The position numbers and the translations under genes are program-made. Below, in pieces: positions 56,335-64,000 of a DNA stretch of 64,000 bases. The notes under the pieces were generated by a model. It was not told the origin of the DNA. It did no database searches and saw only the letters and a list, made by a program, of their open reading frames with translations. The first letter of the stretch is position 1, and every line of letters begins with the position of its first letter. Source of the stretch: Bostrychus sinensis (taxonomy: Eukaryota > Chordata > Actinopteri > Gobiiformes > Eleotridae); NCBI GenBank assembly GCA_020698575.1, contig CM036243.1, positions 37,719,488 through 37,783,487 on the forward strand, read 5' to 3'.

Positions 56335-56530
56335 ATGACCAATCACCAATCTCTACATCCAGTCTGCTCTCAGTCATTTATCCAAAAAACGGTGTACAGC
56401 TCTGTTTCCACTGATTCCTCACAGACATTTTTAGTTTTAGAGGAAAAAGGCATCAGACAAAAAGTTTAAGGAAGTGAACATAATTTTTTTTTCTGTTTAA
56501 AGACCAACAGAGCTGCACTCTGCTGTCACT
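56335..56530 (+). repeat. Dispersed repeat family 2, copy b (partial)
   Basis: Shares CATCCAGTCTGCTCTCAGTC, CAGCTCTGTTTCCACTGATT, CATCAGACAAAAAGTTTAAG and CAACAGAGCTGCACTCTGCT with 58849-59240. The left third of the family is missing. Confidence 0.7.
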
Positions 56531-57100
56531 ATTTAATTTTCACTGTATTTTTTTCAGAGATCAAAATTTAAGAATAAAAATTTGCCTTGAGTTGAAAGTA
56601 TTTTTAACAATTAGATACTGAAATTTCACTGGACTGAAATTCAGAGACAAAAAAATCTGAAAATGTAGTGTAGTAAAAGTAAAAATCACCTTTTATACAA
56701 AATACATGACAATTATATTGGCAGGGGCGTAACAGCAGGGGCCCAGGAATAGAGGGGGGCCCCATTTAGAGTCCTTAATTATAATCAGTTTTAGAGGATT
56801 ATTTTTATTCTGGGCTATACACAACACTGCAAGTTGACTCATTTAAGAACAATGAATAAAAAATATTAAAATGGTAAGATATACATAATATATAACATTA
56901 ATGCTTACAAAGTTTAGTTATAAACAAAAATGCACATCAAACTTTTTTTTACTGACATGTTTGAATATTTTTTTAAACTATTAGTGAACTTTCAGTGCAC
57001 TTTAACAACTTAAAGTATGATATGTAGATGTATAAACTGAAAACCTGCACTAACCTCCACTGTAATCTGGCACAGTAACAAAGTACTTTTACTTCATTAC
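56531..57100. other. AT-rich with repeat scraps
   Basis: TACTGAAATTTCACTGGACT (about 56618) matches part of the inverted-repeat element at 59345-59700. GCAGGGGCGTAACAGCAGGG (56721) looks like a transposon end. Otherwise unassigned. Confidence 0.35.
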
Positions 57101-57142
57101 GCTTTACCACTACCACAACAGATCTTTTAATCTTTTATCAGT

Positions 57143-57439
57143 GTGGTATTGAAAGTCCTCTTCCCAGCTCTGTTACTGTGTGGTTTTGGAAATCTCACTG
57201 TGAAAGAAAAGAAAAGTTTAAACAGATTTGTTGGCTCTGCTGCAGGAGAAAAGGCTGTGACCTCGCAGTCCTGGAGAATATTTACAAATCCAGACTTTTA
57301 CCCAGAGCTTTCCAGATCATCAGTGATCCCTCTGCTCCCTGCTGCTGAGATGTTTGACCTCCTGCCCTCAGGAAAAAGATATCGTTTTATTAAATCCTCT
57401 ACATCTTGTCATGGGAAAGTAGTTTTCCACAAGCGGTGA
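57143..57439 (+). pseudogene. LINE ORF2 C-terminal remnant
   Basis: The open frame keeps LLLCGFGNLTVKEKKSLNRF near its start and FDLLPSGKRYRF near its end. The first resembles the 'GN.S...K..L.R.V.TA..I' block and the second the 'F.LLPSGRRYR' block at the C-terminus of a common fish LINE. No RT core is present. The stop codon is at 57437-57439. The copy is 5'-truncated. Confidence 0.7.
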
Positions 57440-57500
57440 TGACTGTGAACAATGCAGCTTATTGTTTTAGTTTCCTCTTTTACTGCTTTTTAATTGTACA

Positions 57501-57952
57501 GTGTTTTTGTAGTGTAACGATACAGTAACTGTATTGATTTTTTTTCCTAGGATACAACTACATCGATACACATGACCTTGTATCAAATCATATCGTTTTC
57601 TAGGAAGTGAATACCGATACACATGAAGTATCAATCGATAATATCGGAAATATCGAAATTAGAAATTTGTATGTTAAAATAAAACCAGATATGGCTTTTT
57701 GGAGATAAATCTTGTGTTTTTAATTAAATAAAATGTTATATTAAACTTTTCTTCACTCTCTGTCTGCTGGACATAATCAACCCCGGCTGCGGTGCTACAT
57801 TTGAGAGTAAACTTTTATGATTTTTGGCAAAAAGATTATCGATACGTATTGTTCCAAATTAGCCAATATCATTCTTGAATCGTATCAAAACACTTCTAAT
57901 CGATACACGTCGTATCGTTGCAAAAACATATCGTTACACCCCTAGTGTTTTT
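57501..57952. mobile_element. hAT-type element in LINE 3' region
   Basis: GTGTTTTT flanks both sides (57501-57508 and 57945-57952), an exact 8-bp duplication. The ends read GTAGTGTAACGATACAG and, in reverse complement, TAGGGGTGTAACGATATG. The interior is rich in ATCGATAC/GTATCG words. At 436 bp without a transposase frame it is non-autonomous. Confidence 0.85.
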
Positions 57953-58135
57953 TATTGTTTCTTAGCATTTCATTGTTTTTAGAATCTGTCCACTGTTGCT
58001 TTTTAGGCTTGTGTTTTTAGGTTTTGTCTGTTTAAATGTTCACAATGTGTACTTTCAGCTCTTTGCAACTCCTTTCCAATGTGTTTTTTTTTTTTTTTTA
58101 TACCGCAAATGGCAAATAAACTGAACTGGACTGTT

Positions 58136-58848
58136 GATATTGGAAAAACAATTATTTCTTATTGCCTGTTTTGTTTTTAATATTGAGCAGCTCAGTATTT
58201 TAGGACCCTCTTCTACCAAATTTAACAATAACAACACCTGTACCAGAGTATTTTAATGACCCACTTGAAAAATAATTAACAGGTAACAACTCAATCTGAA
58301 AAAAAATTAAGCTTAAAAAAAAAAAAAAAAAAAACATAGCTCTGACTTTAAGTCTGTTCCAAAAAACCGAATGTATTTTTCCACTCAGATTGCAAAAATA
58401 AGTTCACCTCAGTCGCTCCGTAAGCCACCTGTTCATCAAAATGACTGCGTTCCTCACTAAAACTCATTTCGTTGCTCTTTTTACCCGCTCAGTCATATTC
58501 AAGTTGAATTATTGATCGCCGACTCGTTCTGTGATGGTTAATTTAACGGATTTTCTCACGATTCAGACTCCAGAGAGAGGAGTAGAACATGAGAACGGCG
58601 TGTCAGTGTCGTGTCAAAATAAGCCCAGAAGGGATTTCAAAAACATGTTTGGAGAGAAAAGTGCAGATCTGCATGACAAAGGCAGGCTCTGGGGAGGCAG
58701 GCCGGGCAGACAAAGCAACAGTAATGGCACAAAACAACAAAGGAGTCAATTATTTAGAGAAACAAATAATAAGACAAAGACTGGAGGAAAAATGGCTGAG
58801 TGAAAAGTGGTTGAAAGTAAAGTGACATTTTAGTTATTAAAGAGTTTA
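58136..58848. other. Unannotated stretch
   Basis: Contains a poly-A run at about 58315-58335 and a plus-strand 90-aa frame (58531-58803) with no motif. Confidence 0.35.
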
Positions 58849-59240
58849 TGTTCTGCTAAATGGACCTTTTCTTTATTCTGTCTCCCATGTTACAATGCTG
58901 TTCCCTCATCAAAAACAGACCTGGAGCTGTGATTCGTTTCAGTAATCCTGTATTCTCTGGCGCTGAGTTTCTGAGGTCTCAGAACACTCGGATCCACAAA
59001 GCACTGACCAATCAACAACAAGCTCTCTGCATCCAGTCTGCTCTCATTCATTTATCCCAAAAAACAGTGTACAGCTCTGTTTCCACTGATTCCTCACAGA
59101 CTTTTTTACTTTTGGAGGAAAACTGGCGTCAGACAAAAAGTTTAAGGAAGTAAACAGCTTTTCTTTCTGTTTTCTGTTTACAGACCAACAGAGCTGCACT
59201 CTGCTGGTCTCTAGACCGATTCCTTTATGGAAGTAGTAAA
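58849..59240 (+). repeat. Dispersed repeat family 2, copy c
   Basis: Starts TTCTGCTAAATGGACCTTTT, the same terminal sequence as family 1, and then follows family 2 order through CTGACCAATCAACAACAAGC and AACAGAGCTGCACTCTGCTG. This copy is the best evidence that families 1 and 2 share an end. Confidence 0.7.
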
Positions 59241-59344
59241 GTAATTAATGTGAGCGCTTTCTTTTCGTCACAAAGTTTTTAAGTATGCCAAGATGAGTTT
59301 TCAATATAAATAAAAGCATAATTTATTATGGAAGTAAACTGGAA

Positions 59345-59705
59345 GATTTTGAATTTTAAATGCCTTTGAATTTTTTAACACTTGAGTTGGATTATATATG
59401 GATTTTTTTTCTGAATATTAGTCACTGAAATTTCAGTATCTAATTTTCACTGCATTTTTCTTCTGGGGATCAAAATTTAAGAATAAAAAATTAGCTTTTA
59501 TAAAATGCTTTTATTGTCTAGTCTTCAAATTCATTTGGCTAAACTCAGAGTCTAAGATATTTTAAAAAAAAAGAGAAAAAAAAAGCATGAAACATCCGTG
59601 TTAGACACTGAAATTTCAGTGACTAAAATTCAGAGACAGTGTAAAAAAAGTGTTGAAAAATTCAGTGGCAGAATTTCAAAGGCATTTAAAATTCAAAATC
59701 TGATG
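59345..59705. mobile_element. Inverted-repeat MITE
   Basis: AGATTTTGAATTTTAAATGC (59344) is repeated in inverted form near 59701 as GCATTTAAAATTCAAAATCT. The arms continue imperfectly inward (TTTGAATTTTTTAACACTTG against AAAGTGTTGAAAAATTCAGT). Inner words ACTGAAATTTCAGT occur in both halves. No coding sequence. I see no clear target duplication. Confidence 0.6.
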
Positions 59706-60960
59706 AAACAAGTTTACCTCCATATTTATCCTCTTTAATTAAAACTTATCAAAAAACAAATGGTCATATTTCAGTCAAACTAAGATACAAACACCATCCA
59801 CAAGGGGTCAGTAAAGAAAGAAACTGATTTTGTTTAAGTGGATCCTTTATCATTGTGAGATAGGGACAGTGCCTTGGTGGAGGTTAGTGCTTCCCGTCTG
59901 TGTAACTGACTCATTTTTGTAGCTTGACATAAAATAAAAGGAAATATTTCAGTAATGGTCTCTTTCTTTTTGTGTTAAAGGCACAAAGAAAGCTGCAGTG
60001 TTCTCTCGTCTGCAGACGCTGTTTATTTGATGAAACTCTGATAACATTTCCTGCTGTAAATCCCGAGGAAACTTGTTCTTTCTTGTTTGATGTTATCGTC
60101 TGTGGCCTCGGTTTGAACTTTTCTTGAAGAACTATTCCTGTCAAATCTAATGCATTCTCACAGAAGCTTTTATAATAAATTATGTTAGAGATATACATAT
60201 TTAAATTTACATATAAACCAATGAAAACGTCACATCTAAGTCAGATACAAGGGACTGCAATCACAACAGCAAGTCGACAAAACCACGGCTTTTCAGCTAA
60301 AACGCTCCACTTTAAGCCGAAATCGCTCCTCTTTCTCTAAAAGCGCCGCTCTCTGTGTGTTGTGTAACTCTTCGCCAGCATTTGCATTTTTATCATTTTT
60401 TTTTTTTTCCGTTCCACATTTCCTGCGATCAGGACCCGAGGCGTCGCTGCCGAGGAAGTTTTAATGTAAATGCGAGAACACAAAGAGTTTTTTGGGGAAG
60501 AACAAATGGAGCCGAAAGTGTTCCTCGCGTAATCAGCCCGGGATGGATTCATTTCTCTGCGGCGGTGCGGAGCATTTTAAACACAGAGAGGAGCTGCCGG
60601 GGGGCTAAAGGCGGGACAACTTCTTATTCTACATGAAAAAAAATCTACTGAAGGGAACGGGACTGAGGACAAGAAAAGGATTTTAATATTCCACGATGAT
60701 TTTTCTGATGTTTTGAGAGATTGTAATAGTCCCGAGGAAGCACGAGTGGTTCTCAAATTCATACGCAGACCTCTTCTTGTGGTACTCGGGACTCGTTTAG
60801 ACCCCTGCGGAGTCCTAGTCCTCAGTTTTGGAATAGGCCCGCTAACAGGTTTGCTGGGGCCCGGGCCAAAAAGGCTTCTCATGGGATCATTATAATAGAA
60901 AATTTAAGAAGAGGGATTATTTCTGGGCTTCTCTGATCCTGAGGCCCGGGACAATAGACC
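59706..60960. other. Mostly unannotated
   Basis: 60105-60240 is the second copy of the 54.7-kb repeat. 60420-60640 is GC-richer with several CpGs and overlapping short frames on both strands, but it has no splice sites or motifs that I trust. Confidence 0.35.
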
Positions 60961-61780
60961 CCTGTCCTGGTTTAGTACTAGTTTAGTGCTGGTTTAGGGT
61001 TTGTTTAGTCCCGGTTCAGACCTGTTAAAGTTCTGGTTAAAAACTGGTATAGTCCTGATTTGGTCCGGCTTAAGGCCTGGTTTGGTACTAGTTTAGTCCT
61101 GGTATAGTCCTTTTTTAATCTGGTTTAGTCTTGGTTTAAACTTGGTTTGGATTTGGTTTAGTCTTAATTCAGACCTGGTTTAGTCCTGCTTTAGTCTGGG
61201 TTTAGTCCTGGTTTGAACCTTGCTTAGACCTGGCTTAGTCCTGGTTAAGTACTGGTTTAGGCCTGGTTAAGACCTGCGTTAAGACCTGCGTTAAGACCTG
61301 CGTTAAGACCTGCGTTAAACCTGGAGTAGTTTGGTCCTGGATTAGTCCTGGTTTGAACCTGGTTTAGATCTAGTTTAGTCCTTATTTTGCTATGCATTTT
61401 TCTGGGTTTATTTTACTCTTTGGTTCAGACCTGGTTTAGTCCTGGTTTGAACCTTGCTTAGACCTGGCTTAGTCCTGGTCAAGTACTGGTTTAGGCCTGG
61501 TTAAGACCTGCGTTAAACCTGGAGTAGTTTGGTCCTGGTTTAGTCCTGGTTTGAACCTGGTTTAGATCTAGTTTAGTCCTTATTTCGCTATGCATTTTTC
61601 GGGGTTTATTTTACTCTTTGGTTTAGGCCTGGTTTAGTCTTGGTTTAACCCTGGTTTAGTCCTGGTTTGAACCTAGCTTAGACCTGGCTAAGACCTGCTT
61701 TATCCCTGGAGTAGTTTGGTCCTGGTTTAGACCTGGTTCAGTCCTGATTTAGGCTCCATTTTAGTTCAGATCTGGAGAAG
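60961..61780 (-). repeat. CTAAACCAGG-type minisatellite, reverse orientation
   Basis: Tandem GGTTTAGTCCT/GGTTTAGACCT units of 11-12 bp, i.e. the reverse complement of the unit at 53.8 kb. A larger unit is duplicated: GAACCTTGCTTAGACCTGGC at 61215 and 61449, period 234 bp, with a third partial copy from 61655. The first large copy contains four 12-bp TTAAGACCTGCG units (61268-61315) where the second has one. Confidence 0.9.
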
Positions 61781-64000
61781 AGTCCTCTTGTTCCTTGCAG
61801 GGAAAATAAAGTCTTTCTTAACCTTAAAAATCAGCCCACAGTGTGATCCCAGAGTAAATTTGTTTTGACTTTTTGTTTCTTTTCACACAGAGAAGCCTGA
61901 AACCACACACACAGTTTGTCTCAGAGTAAACCTCAGTATCCTCTCTCCCTCTCTCTAACCCTAACCGTCAGCCTCTGCGTCAGTATCTGAGCCTGCGGCC
62001 TCATCTCTTCTTCATAAACCACCGCTGGCCTCTGTATAATTCTGTATATCTTTACTCAGACCTCCTCCTCCTCCTCCTCCTCCTCCTTCTCCTCTGCATT
62101 TATCTGAAAAATGTTGTTTTCGTGCTCTGAATTATCGCCACCAGCCACTGTCTGCCGCTCCACAATGGCGGAAATAAACATTTGTGCTTCGATAAGGATT
62201 GTCCGGGCTGTCGGTGCCGGCGCAGACAAACAGCACAGTTAGTATTCACGCTCATCTGTCTTTTTCAGCGCTCTGTTTTTGCCTCTGCGTCGTTTGTTTT
62301 GTGGACGGGGAACGGGAGAGGAGAGGTTGCAAACAACGGGAGAGAGAGGAAGAAAGAGTAGCCACTAGAACAGTAATGGTGGACACACAGAGAGAGACCG
62401 ATGGCAAGGCATTTGATATAAAGTTCATTTTAGCTGCTTCCTAGACTTCTGAGGTGTCCAAAGTGAATCCTCTGCCTCCTCTTCTCTCACACCAGTCATG
62501 TTCTCTTTCACTACATCCATAAACCTCCTCCAGCTCTCATCTCAGCCTTACTCTTCTACCCATGTTCACTGTCCCTCCTCTGTAAATGTCCAAACCATCT
62601 CAGTCTGGAAACTTTATGTGACAGGGTTAGAGTTGGTCATGTGATTATATCACATGACGGAGCCTTTAAAGGTCAGAGGTGCACAGCTCCATTTCCTCTT
62701 CCTGTGTGCAGCCAGTGCACTTGGTCATTTCTGGTGAGCCAAACAAATTGGTTTTATAGTAGCTAAACATGTTTGTAAAGACTATTGTTTTTATTGTAAT
62801 GTTTTGTGTTTCAAAGGGTTCTAACAGTCCAGACTGTCATGTTTTGAAGGTATGTTTTTAACTTAAATTATGAAGCAACTTCTAAATACTACTACTACTT
62901 ACTAACAGCACTGTCTGTTTACAGGCTTAGTGCTGGTTGCCGTTTGTTTTATGTAAAGATTACATGCATAAATCCATACATACATAGAAGTTTGACAGTT
63001 GTATAAGCCCTGCAGCTGGTGGTGGTGGGAGTTTACTGAGCTGGTGACCTTATTTGTAGTTATTGGTTGTGGTGGCACTTGTAATTGGGTGTTTTCTGTT
63101 GTGGAAATGGTTATGTTGAGTTTTAACCTTGTGTTTCTTTTTCACTAATAGTCTGCCTCCATCACCCCAGCTGTAGGTTGAAGCCTCACCGCTGCAGGTT
63201 CAATATAAATCATTTTAATGTTTTTGTTTATTCTGTAAAATAAAACTTGCCTTATGGCTGTAGGATCCACACTGACTGACTGGCTTTGTTATTGAAGCTC
63301 ACCTGCAATTCTGGAACACCTTTCTAGTGTTACATTTATCTCCAAAAAACTTGAGCTGTCCATCCTGGTCATGAAGAAAAGAGAACCTCAACAACTGTCT
63401 GTTCCTCCTACTGAGGGCCATGGAGGTCCTGCAGGAGGGCCCCCAGTGGATTTCTATATAAAATACTTTAAATTAATTTGATTTTGAAATTAATTACAGT
63501 CATTACAGTCATTTCCAAAGCTAACGCCAGGTTCACACCGAGTGCGTTGCGTGTGCGGAACGTCTCCGACCGGAGCCAGCTGGGAAGACCGCGAGTTCAC
63601 AGGAGAGGAGCGAGTTTATGCTGGAAGTTATGAGTTCATGCAATAATAACCATGTATGTACTAACTAAAGTATGGTAAAAAGCCACGTTTGCCTCTGACC
63701 ACGATCTCTTGTTCATTTAGAGATTATTTGGTGATTTAACCACAGTTGAAGCCCAAAAGTCACAGAAATATAAACTTCAACCCTGGGTAAGGATGCTACT
63801 TATATAAATTCTTTGATTTTACTCAGGTTTAATGCTGTCCGATGTCATCTGTGACCTGTGTCCTCAGTTAAGACGTAATGTTTACAGCGATGTGACCGAG
63901 AGGTGGTTTTATTTTGAAATTTACCAGATCCTCTTCACTGGTCCTGGGTCTGACTTCCTGTCTGTTTAGCTTTATACCTGATGGATCCGGCGTCTGGCAA
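61781..64000. other. Unannotated, with simple repeats and a repeat scrap
   Basis: A (CTC)n run occupies 62061-62093. 62480-62620 (TCTCACACCAGTCATGTTCT, TTCACTACATCCATAAACCT, TGTCCAAACCATCTCAGTCT) looks like a common teleost repeat. From 63527, GCCAGGTTCACACCGAGTGC resembles the end of another MITE, but no partner end is seen. Nothing else is supported. Confidence 0.4.

Larger units (their letters stand above)
57101..58135 (+). mobile_element. LINE 3' end with a nested hAT
   Basis: The coding remnant 57143-57439 is followed by T-rich 3' UTR-like DNA and an AATAAA at about 58116, close to the inferred LINE end. A hAT element (57509-57944) splits the 3' region. Without it, GTGTTTTTGTA... joins TATTGTTTCTTAGCATTT. 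Confidence 0.6.

Overview
This window looks like vertebrate, most probably teleost fish, nuclear DNA. I found no complete protein-coding gene, rRNA or tRNA. The case for a teleost is the mixture of mobile elements: Tc1-like and pogo-like elements with TA flanks, hAT elements with 8-bp target duplications, PIF/Harbinger-type elements with 3-bp duplications, an apparent solo LTR, L2-like and other LINE fragments, a restriction-like-endonuclease LINE remnant, and two Penelope-like (PLE) insertions. The DNA is AT-rich, with many microsatellites and minisatellites. All assignments were made by eye, so family names are provisional wherever no protein motif or target duplication supports them.

Layout. 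0-13 kb: AT-rich DNA holding a Tc1 derivative (0.5-1.2 kb), a Harbinger-type MITE (6.9-7.6 kb), a hAT element (9.1-9.8 kb) and LINE tails. 13-20 kb: the abundant 'family 1' repeat, a PLE-type foldback insertion carrying a hammerhead-ribozyme-like core (14.5-14.8 kb), a pogo-like element (17.4-17.9 kb), a TA-flanked element with a coding exon and splice donor (18.1-18.8 kb), and a hAT nested in another repeat (19.4-20.5 kb). 20-32 kb: nested repeats, among them two copies of one composite repeat whose comparison dates the insertions, an L2 fragment, a SINE-like repeat with an expanded interior, and a family 1 copy broken by a solo LTR and by a second element. 33-38 kb: an R2/HERO/NeSL-type endonuclease remnant, a Tc1 element with an internal inverted duplication, and another LINE C-terminus.

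38.4-40.0 kb holds the only gene-like signals: a GC- and CpG-rich block ending in a good splice donor (38752/38753), followed by a second GC-rich block. It may be the promoter and first exon of a plus-strand gene whose other exons lie outside the window. 40-50 kb: a 203-bp tandem duplication, a piggyBac-like MITE, a 750-bp 16-bp-unit minisatellite, a second pogo-like element with a transposase C-terminal remnant, and a Harbinger derivative that keeps a MYB/SANT-like start. 50-64 kb: a GGGGCTAAAAC-type minisatellite split by a PLE with a GIY-YIG endonuclease remnant, a 77-bp near-perfect palindrome, a LINE with a hAT in its 3' region, and a reverse-orientation minisatellite.

The sequence therefore reads mainly as a history of insertions. 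The most interesting points are the PLE/ribozyme pair, the dispersed 11-12 bp CTAAACCAGG-type repeat that expanded at several loci, the exon-bearing element at 18.1 kb, and the CTCF-like motif carried by family 1.
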